A model generated the notes under the pieces. That model did no database searches and was not told the DNA's origin. It saw only the letters and a list, made by a program, of their open reading frames with translations. A stretch of DNA of 64,000 nt from Pseudomaricurvus sp033283175 (GTDB taxonomy: Bacteria; Pseudomonadota; Gammaproteobacteria; Pseudomonadales; Cellvibrionaceae): positions 744,001 through 808,000 of the forward strand of contig JAWMQM010000001.1 of the NCBI GenBank assembly GCA_033283175.1. Direction: 5' to 3'. Below are positions 49,269 to 56,598 of the stretch, piece after piece. Position numbers and translations under genes: made by a program. Position 1 is the stretch's first letter. Each line of letters starts with the position of its first letter.

Positions 49269-50480
49269 ATGGATCTTGTTTATAAAAATGAGAAGCGGTT
49301 GTTTGCCATTGCGGCATTGATCTCGGGGATTTTCTGGTTACTGCTTATCGTTGGCACCATCGGTATTGCACTGATTTACCTGCTGCTTGGCTACCTGTTT
49401 TTTCTCTTTGCCCACTCGGCGTTTATCTCCCACCTGAAGGGCACCGGGGTGCGCATCACGGCGCAACAGTACCCGGACCTGCACAACAGTCTTATTGCCA
49501 GCTGCAAAAAGCTGGGAATCGAAGAGATTCCTGAGGCGTACCTGCTGCGCACCGACTTTTTCAACGCGTTGGCCACCCGCTTCCTGGGCCGTAATTTCCT
49601 GGTGTTGTTCACCGATGTCGTGGATGCACTGGAGGATCGCCCCGAAGCCGTCAACTTCTACATCGGTCATGAGCTGGGGCACATCCACCGCAAGCACCTG
49701 CTGTGGAGCCCGTTCCTCTTTCCCGCCTCCATCCTGCCTCTGCTGGGTACCGCCTTGCGACGGGCGGAAGAGTACACCTGCGATCGCTATGGGGTGGCCT
49801 GCTGCGACTCCAGGGAGGATGTGCAGGCAGCACTGGCAGCCATCGCCGCCGGCAACTCCCGCTGGAAAGGCATCAATGCCGATGCCTATGTGGCACAGGT
49901 GGCCGATACCAACGGCTTCTGGATGTCCTTTAACGAACTGACCGGCGACTACCCCTGGCTCACCAAGCGCATGGCCACCGCCATGGGCACGATCAACCAG
50001 CAACCGGTCAAATTGCCACGCCGCCATGCCTTCGCCTGGCTGCTGGCCATGTTTGTCCCCAGGGTGGGCGCCGGTGGTATGCCATCGCTGCTGATTACCA
50101 TTGCCCTGATCGGCATTCTGGCCGCCGTGGCCCTGCCTGCCTACAAGGACTACACCGACCGGGCTCGCTACGCTCAGGCCTACCAAACCGCCCTGCCTGT
50201 GCAGCAGCGTGCTGCCGACTACGCGACCCAGAACCAGCGCTGGCCCGAAGCCCTGACCGACCTGGGCTACCCCACCCCCACCCTCAACAATGCCCAACAG
50301 AGCTTTGAGGTCGCCATCTATGAAAACGGCGTGATTGGCGTGGAGATGGGCTTCGACGAAACGGGAGAAGGGCGCTATATCGTGCTGGAACCTGCTGTTG
50401 ACGACACCGATGGCAGCCTGAGCTGGAGCTGCTACGGCCAGAACACCCTTCCCAAGCTGCTGCCCCAGGCCTGTCGCTGA
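49269..50480 (+). CDS. M48 family metallopeptidase fused to a type IV pilin-like C-terminal domain
   Basis: A 403-residue membrane protein. Two N-terminal helices (about 11-50) precede an M48 peptidase domain with HELGH at 134-138 and the third ligand Glu near 168 (RRAEEYTCDRYG). After about residue 270 comes a hydrophobic helix of major-pilin type (LITIALIGILAAVALPAYKD, 275-294) and a small beta domain with two Cys (WSCYG, QACR). The prepilin residue Glu5 is replaced by Ser273 and no leader peptide is present, so cleavage and pilus assembly are unlikely. AGGA before the ATG at 49269 supports the start. The 215 bp before it hold nothing clear. Confidence 0.85.
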   Translation: MDLVYKNEKRLFAIAALISGIFWLLLIVGTIGIALIYLLLGYLFFLFAHSAFISHLKGTGVRITAQQYPDLHNSLIASCKKLGIEEIPEAYLLRTDFFNALATRFLGRNFLVLFTDVVDALEDRPEAVNFYIGHELGHIHRKHLLWSPFLFPASILPLLGTALRRAEEYTCDRYGVACCDSREDVQAALAAIAAGNSRWKGINADAYVAQVADTNGFWMSFNELTGDYPWLTKRMATAMGTINQQPVKLPRRHAFAWLLAMFVPRVGAGGMPSLLITIALIGILAAVALPAYKDYTDRARYAQAYQTALPVQQRAADYATQNQRWPEALTDLGYPTPTLNNAQQSFEVAIYENGVIGVEMGFDETGEGRYIVLEPAVDDTDGSLSWSCYGQNTLPKLLPQACR

Positions 50481-50501
50481 TCCGTTTCCGGGCCAGCTGA
50501 C

Positions 50502-50936
50502 CTAGTTTAGGTCCCGTCGCCGGCGCCCGCGCCGGCGTTGACGGCGCTCATCGCCGCTGTTGGCCTCGTAAAGCTGGGATTGCAGCTGACCAGCCAGGCG
50601 CCGGTCGTCACTGCTGTCACGACGGTCGGTGTAATGAGCGTAGCGGCACTGGCAGCTGCCGGCATCACACCCGTCCAGTGGCAGCGCCGGCGTTGCGCCC
50701 TGCGCATCCAGGAAGCGCGTATCCTGCAGCTCCGCCGCCGCGGCGCAGGCATTGGGCCCTGGCACAATGGAGGTGGCACGGTATGGCCTCGGCGCTGCCT
50801 GCGTTCGAGCCGATTTCGGATGTAACGAGGCGCCGGGACGCGCCGTGCGCCCGTGACTGCTGGCCACTGAGCGGCTGTTCCTGAAATACAAAAATGCCGC
50901 CAGCAGCAGCACAACTACACCAATAACGATCTTCAT
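50502..50936 (-). CDS. Single-pass membrane protein with CxC motif and basic tail
   Basis: A 144-residue protein. One N-terminal transmembrane helix (IVIGVVVLLLAAFLYF) is followed by a Pro/Ala-rich linker and a compact Cys motif (LDGCDAGSCQCRYAHYTDRRDSSDDRR, near 90-115). A very basic C-terminus (RRQRRRGRRRRD) closes it. The Cys/His block recalls a conserved gammaproteobacterial protein of unknown function. AGGGA upstream supports starts at 50936 or 50945. It converges with the M48 fusion gene. Confidence 0.6.
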   Translation of the reverse strand: MKIVIGVVVLLLAAFLYFRNSRSVASSHGRTARPGASLHPKSARTQAAPRPYRATSIVPGPNACAAAAELQDTRFLDAQGATPALPLDGCDAGSCQCRYAHYTDRRDSSDDRRLAGQLQSQLYEANSGDERRQRRRGRRRRDLN

Positions 50937-51117
50937 CCCTGTCATTCCCTGATATTGCGTTCCAATTACTCAATCCCCTGCCGCCCGAGTCCAGTTCGGG
51001 CATCAGCCAGCGGGGAAGCACAGCATCCATAAACCGGCCATCTCAGTGACGATGCTAGACCCTGCCAGCGAGTTCCGCCAAACTGAGCGCCGTTTACCAA
51101 AGGCAGCCGACAAACCC

Positions 51118-52110
51118 ATGAGCGAGACAACCCACCCCTACGATGCCCTCACACCAGACTCCGTGCTGGATGCGGTGGAATCCATGGGCTACTACTGTGA
51201 CGGCCGCATCCTGGCGCTTAACAGCTACGAGAACCGAGTCTATCAGGTGGGTATCGAAGATGCCCAGCCGCTGATCGCCAAGTTCTACCGCCCACACCGC
51301 TGGAGCCGGGAACAGATCCAGGAGGAGCACGACTTCTGCCTCGAACTGGTGGAGATGGAGCTGCCGGTAGTGCCGCCCATGGCCGACAGCAACGGCACCA
51401 CCCTGCACCAGCACGGCGATTTTCTGTTCGCGCTGTTTGAGCGCCGCGGCGGCCACGCGCCGGAGCTGGATAACCTCAACAACCTGGAAGTGATGGGGCG
51501 TTTTATGGCGCGACTGCACAACCAGGGCTATGAGAAACCCTTCCGCCACCGCCCGGCCATCGATATCCAGAGTTACGGCACTGAAAGCATGGAGTTTTTA
51601 CTGCGGGAGCAGTTTATCCCCATGGAGTTGGAAACCGCCTACAGCACACTGGCCAGGGACTTGTTGAATATCGTCGAACAGCGTTTTGCAGCCACCCGCT
51701 TTGAGACCCTGCGCCTGCACGGTGACTGCCACCCGGGCAATATCCTCTGGCGCGACGACGCCCCCAACTTTGTCGACTTTGACGATTGCCGCTCCGGCCC
51801 GGCGATTCAGGACCTGTGGATGCTGCTCTCCGGCGAGCGCCCGCAACAGCAGGTGCAACTGGAGGCCATCCTGCGGGGCTACCGGCAATTCTGTCCCTTC
51901 AATGGCGCCGAGCTGAACCTGATCGAGCCACTGCGCACCCTGCGCATCATGCACTACAGCGCCTGGCTCGCCCGCCGCTGGGAAGACCCCGCCTTCCCCC
52001 ACAACTTCCCCTGGTTTAACACCCAGCGCTACTGGTCCGAGCACATCCTCACCCTGCGCGAACAGCTGGCGGCGTTGCAGGAGCCGCCGCTGGAAATGCC
52101 GATGTTTTAA
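51118..52110 (+). CDS. srkA: Stress-response serine/threonine protein kinase SrkA (YihE/RdoA)
   Basis: A 330-residue kinase of the aminoglycoside-phosphotransferase fold. The N-terminal pattern LTPDSVLDAVESMGYYCDG...LNSYENRVYQVG matches E. coli YihE. The catalytic loop LHGDCHPGNILWRD and metal motif FVDFDD follow. In E. coli it counters stress-induced cell death and is regulated with dsbA by Cpx; no dsbA lies here. The start 51118 fits the family; an upstream GTG (51046) would extend it by 24 residues. Confidence 0.93.
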   Translation: MSETTHPYDALTPDSVLDAVESMGYYCDGRILALNSYENRVYQVGIEDAQPLIAKFYRPHRWSREQIQEEHDFCLELVEMELPVVPPMADSNGTTLHQHGDFLFALFERRGGHAPELDNLNNLEVMGRFMARLHNQGYEKPFRHRPAIDIQSYGTESMEFLLREQFIPMELETAYSTLARDLLNIVEQRFAATRFETLRLHGDCHPGNILWRDDAPNFVDFDDCRSGPAIQDLWMLLSGERPQQQVQLEAILRGYRQFCPFNGAELNLIEPLRTLRIMHYSAWLARRWEDPAFPHNFPWFNTQRYWSEHILTLREQLAALQEPPLEMPMF

Positions 52111-52176
52111 ACGGGACCCCTGATTCGCTCATCTGTACCGTCCTTGCACAGGTCGCGATCAGGAAACCTGGCAGGC

Positions 52177-52204
52177 CATGGATTCCCGCCTGCGCGGGAA
52201 TGAC
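52177..52204. repeat. REP-like palindrome (GGATTCCCGC...GCGGGAATGAC type)
   Basis: CATGGATTCCCGCCTGCGCG followed by GGAATGAC; same sequence as the copy at 10816-10843. Confidence 0.85.
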
Positions 52205-52327
52205 GCGGATTGGGGGGTGTCCGGGACCTGCACGGCGGGAGCTCCGATCCGGCCCTCCATCACCCAAGTGGTAACTCTGATCATCTTCCCACCGCCACCC
52301 CCGCGCTACCCCTGATCAACTCCCCAC

Positions 52328-52356
52328 CGTCGCCCCCGCGCAGGCGGGGGCCCATA
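52328..52356. repeat. REP-like palindrome (CCCCCGCGCAGGCGGGGG type)
   Basis: A CGTCG lead-in, the palindrome CCCCCGCGCAGGCGGGGG, then CCCATA. It is a variant of the neighbouring class, in the opposite orientation. Confidence 0.8.
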
Positions 52357-52385
52357 CTTGCCTGCGCGTGTTGTTACGTACATCC

Positions 52386-52412
52386 CCGCCCCCGCGCAGG
52401 CGGGGGCCCATA
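52386..52412. repeat. REP-like palindrome, second CCCCCGCGCAGGCGGGGG copy
   Basis: Same core as 52328-52356 about 30 bp downstream, again followed by CCCATA. Confidence 0.8.
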
Positions 52413-52608
52413 GAGCCCGGCAGAAACCCGATTACCAGCCGCCACGGATGCGCGCTTGCAGCCCAATTGCAATTCACCTTGTGCACGGCCATAACACTAA
52501 CCAAACTATTCCGGAGGCCCCGCGCTTACATGCCCCGCCGGCGACGGATGCCACCAGGGCCGCCCGCGCCTGGGGGTAACGTCGTCCAGTGCGATCCCTT
52601 TGTCACAT

Positions 52609-52638
52609 TTGCAACAGCGACACCGAAAGCGGGATAAT
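52609..52638 (+). promoter_or_regulatory. cysE promoter
   Basis: TTGCAA (52609-52614), 18-bp spacer, GATAAT (52633-52638), then a CGCCCCG discriminator, ending 28 bp before the cysE ATG. Confidence 0.6.
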
Positions 52639-52666
52639 CGCCCCGTTTTTCAGTGAGGAGCAGCGC

Positions 52667-53467
52667 ATGAACTTCCCGGACAGCCGCCTACCGGACCCGG
52701 CCAAGGACGAGATCTGGCAAACCATTCGCCAGGAGACCGCCCAGCAGGCCGCCGAGGAACCGATTCTGGCCAGCTTTTTCCATGCCACCATCCTCAACCA
52801 CTCGCGCCTGGAAGATGCCCTCAGCTTCCACCTGGCCAACAAACTGGACACCCCCGCCGCCTCCGCCATGCAAATCCGCGAAGTGGTGCAGCTGGCGCTG
52901 GAGGCGGATCCCTCGCTGAGCGCCGCCGCCCGCGCCGACCTGCTGGCCGTCATGGAGCGCGACTCTGCCTGCGACAACCTCTCCACCCCCTTCCTGTTCT
53001 TCAAGGGTTACCACGCCCTGCAGGCGCACCGGGTCAGTCACTGGCTGTGGCAACACAACCGCCGCGAGCTGGCGCTGTTCCTGCAAAACCGCATCTCCGT
53101 CGTCTTTGGTGTGGATATCCACCCGGCTGCCCGCATCGGCAAGGGCATCATGCTGGATCACGCCACCGGCATCGTGATTGGTGAAACCGCCGTGGTGGAG
53201 GACAACGTCTCCATCATGCAGTCCGTCACCCTGGGCGGTACCGGCAAGGAGAGTGGCGACCGCCATCCGAAAATTCGTGCCGGCGTCATGATCGGCCCGG
53301 GCGCCAAGATCCTCGGCAATATCGAAGTCGGTCGCGGCGCCAAGGTCTGTGCCGGCAGTGTGGTGCTGAAACCGGTGCCCGAGCGCACGGCGGTGGCGGG
53401 GGTACCGGCTAAGGAGGTAGGGCCGGTGGATGATGAGCCCTCACGGGCGATGAATCAGGGGATATAA
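52667..53467 (+). CDS. cysE: Serine O-acetyltransferase
   Basis: A 266-residue enzyme that makes O-acetylserine from serine and acetyl-CoA, the first step of cysteine synthesis. The N-terminal helical domain (LASFFHATILNHSRLEDALSF, KLDTPAASAMQIREV) precedes a left-handed beta-helix with hexapeptide repeats: VDIHPAARIGKGIMLDHATG, VIGETAVVEDNVSIMQSVTLGGTG, DRHPKIRAGVMIGPGAKILGNIEVG. The catalytic His and Asp lie in LDHATG and the EPSR-like tail is present. GAGGAG seven bases before the ATG supports the start. Confidence 0.97.
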   Translation: MNFPDSRLPDPAKDEIWQTIRQETAQQAAEEPILASFFHATILNHSRLEDALSFHLANKLDTPAASAMQIREVVQLALEADPSLSAAARADLLAVMERDSACDNLSTPFLFFKGYHALQAHRVSHWLWQHNRRELALFLQNRISVVFGVDIHPAARIGKGIMLDHATGIVIGETAVVEDNVSIMQSVTLGGTGKESGDRHPKIRAGVMIGPGAKILGNIEVGRGAKVCAGSVVLKPVPERTAVAGVPAKEVGPVDDEPSRAMNQGI

Positions 53468-53470
53468 ACC

Positions 53471-53585
53471 AGGATTCAGGACGCAAAGCTACAGAGGGGA
53501 GGACGCTTCGCTACAGGCGCTGTTCCCGTGGGACCAACTGTAGTGAAACGTCCTGTAACCTGTGTACTGTAAGCGCAGCGCCCTG
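53471..53585. repeat. Degenerate copies of the 22-bp element in inverted arrangement
   Basis: AGGATTCAGGACGC...GCTACAG and GGACGCTTCGCTACAGG on the left face CTGTAGTGAAACGTCCTGTA on the right, between the convergent cysE and epmA genes. The units match the array at 63456-63649. Both copies could pair into one hairpin. Confidence 0.65.
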
Positions 53586-53588
53586 CTC

Positions 53589-54536
53589 TCAAACCCTCTC
53601 AAACGGAAACGCCAGCAACTGGCGTATATCGCCACAGCCGCTCTGCAGCATCAGCAACCGATCCACCCCCATGGCCACGCCGGCGCAGTCGGGCATGCCG
53701 GCGGCCAGCGCCTGCAGCAGGTGCTGGTCGATGGGGTATTGGGGCAGGCCCAGGCTTTGCCGCTTGTGGAGGTCGCGCTGCAGACGTCCGGCCTGTTCGT
53801 CGGCATCGCACAACTCCCAGTAGCCGTTGGCCAGCTCAACACCGCCCACATAGGCCTCAAAGCGCCTGGCCACTGACTGCCCCTGAGCATTGATACCCAG
53901 GCGGGCCAGCGCCGCCTGCGAGGCCGGAAAGTCGTAGAGCAGCACCAGGCCGTCACCCATACGCGGTTCCAGCACATGGCTCATCAGCAGGTCGAGCCAG
54001 AGGTCGCGATCGTCACTCTGCAGGTCGATCTCTATGTGCGCCTTGACCAGCGCTTCCAGCTCCACAGCACCGGCAACATGGGGATCGATCCCCAGTTCGC
54101 GCTCAAACAGCTCCCGGTAACTCAGGCGTTGCGTGCTGCCGAGCGTCAGGCAGCCATTCAGCAGATCGGCCACTTCGTCCATCAGCTGTTGATCATCCCA
54201 ACCTGTCCGGTACCACTCCAGCATGGTGAATTCCGGGTTGTGGCGCCGGCCGGCCTCACCGTTGCGAAACACCCGGCCCAGGCTGTAGACATCGCCACTG
54301 CCGGCGGCCAGCAGGCGCTTGAGGAAAAACTCCGGGGAGGTTTGCAGGTAGAGGGTCTCGCCACACACCGACGCGTTAATGCTGTCGATATGGGGGTCGC
54401 TCACCGCTGCGCGGGAGAGTGCCGGCACTTCCACTTCCAGAACATTGCGGTCGGCAAAGAAGCTGCGCAGGTAGTGGTTCAGGCGCGCGCGCTGTTGCAG
54501 CTGGGGCAGGGAAGCCGAAGGTTGCCAGAGAGACAT
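53589..54536 (-). CDS. epmA: EF-P lysine-34 lysyltransferase EpmA (GenX/PoxA)
   Basis: A 315-residue paralogue of the lysyl-tRNA synthetase catalytic core without anticodon domain. Class II motifs are clear: motif 2 VFRNGEAGRRHNPEFTMLEWY and motif 3 GVAMGVDRLLML; LYLQTSPEFFLKRLL lies between. It ligates (R)-beta-lysine to EF-P. It follows efp by 64 bp on the same strand. Its substrate-making enzyme EpmB is divergent from efp. Confidence 0.96.
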   Translation of the reverse strand: MSLWQPSASLPQLQQRARLNHYLRSFFADRNVLEVEVPALSRAAVSDPHIDSINASVCGETLYLQTSPEFFLKRLLAAGSGDVYSLGRVFRNGEAGRRHNPEFTMLEWYRTGWDDQQLMDEVADLLNGCLTLGSTQRLSYRELFERELGIDPHVAGAVELEALVKAHIEIDLQSDDRDLWLDLLMSHVLEPRMGDGLVLLYDFPASQAALARLGINAQGQSVARRFEAYVGGVELANGYWELCDADEQAGRLQRDLHKRQSLGLPQYPIDQHLLQALAAGMPDCAGVAMGVDRLLMLQSGCGDIRQLLAFPFERV

Positions 54537-54600
54537 GGGAGACAGGAATCGAAAAGGGGGAAGGCAGCCCCGGAGCAGGAGGCCCCGGGGCGGAAAGGAC

Positions 54601-55176
54601 TTAGTCTTTGTCCTTGGCGCGGCTCAGGTACTCGCCGCTGCGGGTATCCACGCGGATCACTTCACCCTCGGAGAGGAAGAGAGGCACTTTTACCACGGCG
54701 CCGGTGGAGAGCTTGGCCGGCTTGGTGCCGCCCTGGGCGGTATCGCCTTTCAGGCCCGGATCGGTTTCAACGATCTCCAGCTCAACGTGGTTGGGCGGGG
54801 TTACTGCCAGTGGCGAGCCATTGAACAGGGTCACGGTAACTTTATCAGTCTCCTTCAGCCACTTGGCGTTGTCGCCAACGGCTTTGGCATCGGCCTGGAA
54901 TTGCTCGAAGGAAACCGGGTCCATGAAGTGCCAGAACTCACCATCGCTGTAGAGGTACTCCATGTCGTGGTCCATCACATCGGCACCTTCCAGGGTCTCG
55001 CCGGAGCGGAAAGTACGCTCCCAGACGCGGCCGGTGTTGAGGTTGCGCAGCTTCACACGGTTGAAGGCCTGGCCTTTACCGGGTTTGACAAACTCGTTGT
55101 CGAGGATGGCACAGGGCTCGCCGTCCAGCATCACTTTCATGCCGCTGCGGAATTCGTTGGTGGAGTAAACAGCCAT
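54601..55176 (-). CDS. efp: Elongation factor P
   Basis: A 191-residue translation factor that rescues ribosomes stalled at polyproline. Three beta-barrel domains; the modified lysine is K34 in KPGKGQAFNRVK, the EpmA target type. The middle domain (YLYSDGEFWHFMDPVSFEQ) and C-terminal OB fold (STGAVVKVPLFLSEGEVIRVDTRSGEYLSR) are standard. Start fixed by the family N-terminus MAVYSTNEFRSGMK. A -10 TATAAT lies about 80 bp upstream. Confidence 0.97.
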   Translation of the reverse strand: MAVYSTNEFRSGMKVMLDGEPCAILDNEFVKPGKGQAFNRVKLRNLNTGRVWERTFRSGETLEGADVMDHDMEYLYSDGEFWHFMDPVSFEQFQADAKAVGDNAKWLKETDKVTVTLFNGSPLAVTPPNHVELEIVETDPGLKGDTAQGGTKPAKLSTGAVVKVPLFLSEGEVIRVDTRSGEYLSRAKDKD

Positions 55177-55256
55177 GGTAGGTCTCGCGCTAATTATCGG
55201 TCATCGGGATAGCAATCGGGGCCGCGGGCGCAGGGACCGGGGCCGGAGTGGGCGGC

Positions 55257-55262
55257 ATTATA
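55257..55262 (-). promoter_or_regulatory. efp -10 element
   Basis: A perfect TATAAT on the minus strand followed by GCCGCCC, 81 bp before the efp ATG. The -35 is weak. Confidence 0.5.
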
Positions 55263-55363
55263 GCGCAGGCCTGCGGGGAAAATAACCAGTGGCGTTCATT
55301 GCCCGGTGAATGCCCTGCCCGGAGGCAACCCCGACAGGAACAGAGGCGCAAAGAGTGCGGTCT

Positions 55364-55372
55364 TGGTACAAT
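55364..55372 (+). promoter_or_regulatory. epmB extended -10 element
   Basis: TGGTACAAT, an extended -10, followed by GCCGCCCC, about 40 bp before the epmB ATG. It mirrors the efp promoter on the other strand. Confidence 0.5.
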
Positions 55373-55411
55373 GCCGCCCCTTTATCCCCCTGGTGCGCCG
55401 CGACCCGACCC

Positions 55412-56416
55412 ATGAGCCAGATCATCCCAGCCCAGACTACCCTCAGTTGGCAGGAAGCCATGATTCAGGCCGTGCGCGAACCCCGCCAGCTACTGGAATA
55501 CCTGCAGCTGCCCATGCAGCTGCTGCCCGCCGCCGAAGCCGCCGCCAGCCACTTTGGCTTGCGGGCACCCATGCCCTTCCTGGAGCGCATCCGCAAGGGC
55601 GACCTCAACGACCCCCTGTTGCGCCAGATCCTGCCGTTGGAGGCTGAACTGCACAGCGCTGACGGCTACAGTGCCGATCCGCTGCAGGAGCTGGGCAGCA
55701 ACCCGCAACAGGGGCTGATCCATAAATACCAGGGCCGGGCCCTGCTGGTGGTGGCGCCGCACTGCGCCGTCAACTGCCGCTACTGCTTTCGCCGTCACTT
55801 CCCCTACGCCGACAACAACCCCGGGCGCGCCCAGTGGCAGGCGACCCTGGATTACCTGCGCGAGGACGACAGCCTGCAGGAGGTGATATTCAGCGGCGGT
55901 GACCCCATGGCCAGTGGCGACCGCCAGCTGCAGTGGCTGGTGGAACAGCTCTGCCAGATTCCCCACCTGCAGCGCCTGCGGGTCCACACCCGTGTGCCGG
56001 TGGTGATTCCACAGCGAATTACCGAAGACGCCCTGCGCTGGCTCAGTGGCCACCGCCTGCAGACGGTGATGGTCATCCACAGCAACCACGCCAACGAGCT
56101 GGACAATGCTGTCGGCGATGCCCTTGCCCGCCTGCGCCGTGCCGGCGTAACCCTGCTCAACCAGGCGGTGCTGCTGCGGGGGGTCAATGACACCCTCGAC
56201 AGCCAGAAGCGCCTCTCCGAGCGCCTCTTCCAGCTGGGCGTGCTGCCTTATTACCTGCACCAGCTGGACCGCGTCGAAGGTGCCGCCCATTTCGAAGTCA
56301 GCGACGCCGAAGCCCTGGAGCTGCACCGCCAGATGCAGGCCTGCATGTCCGGCTACCTGGTGCCCAAACTGGCCCGGGAAGAGGCTGGTCAGCCCAATAA
56401 GACACTGCTGTACTAA
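55412..56416 (+). CDS. epmB: EF-P beta-lysylation enzyme EpmB (lysine 2,3-aminomutase family)
   Basis: A 334-residue radical SAM/PLP enzyme that converts (S)-lysine to (R)-beta-lysine for EF-P. The iron-sulfur motif is C118-x3-C122-x2-C125 (CAVNCRYCFRRHFPY), with FSGGDPM and HTRVPVVIPQRI following; the PLP lysine is expected in the C-terminal SGYLVPKLARE. The start at 55412 (MSQIIPAQ) matches the family and follows an extended -10. Divergent from efp-epmA, so the pathway is clustered. Confidence 0.96.
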   Translation: MSQIIPAQTTLSWQEAMIQAVREPRQLLEYLQLPMQLLPAAEAAASHFGLRAPMPFLERIRKGDLNDPLLRQILPLEAELHSADGYSADPLQELGSNPQQGLIHKYQGRALLVVAPHCAVNCRYCFRRHFPYADNNPGRAQWQATLDYLREDDSLQEVIFSGGDPMASGDRQLQWLVEQLCQIPHLQRLRVHTRVPVVIPQRITEDALRWLSGHRLQTVMVIHSNHANELDNAVGDALARLRRAGVTLLNQAVLLRGVNDTLDSQKRLSERLFQLGVLPYYLHQLDRVEGAAHFEVSDAEALELHRQMQACMSGYLVPKLAREEAGQPNKTLLY

Positions 56417-56461
56417 GGCTGGTCTCTTCCCCGACGGCACACGACCATAACAATCCGTGAC

Positions 56462-56479
56462 ATAAAACTGTCGTTTTAT
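56462..56479. promoter_or_regulatory. AT-rich palindrome between epmB and the PilZ-like gene
   Basis: ATAAAAC and GTTTTAT arms of 7 bp with a TGTC loop. It could be a weak terminator of epmB or an operator; no strong T-run follows. Confidence 0.4.
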
Positions 56480-56598
56480 TACACATTACGGTACTTTGTA
56501 CTTAAACTGTGATTGGATGCTCAGTTTCACTCACCCTGCTCCAGCGCCATACGGCAGAGGAACAGCGCGGTGGAGGGAGATCCGTGTGACAAGGACCT

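Larger units (their letters stand above)
52111..52608. other. Intergenic region with REP-like palindromes
   Basis: About 500 bp between srkA and the cysE promoter without a gene. It contains three palindromic REP-like elements listed separately and otherwise nothing I recognise. Confidence 0.6.
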
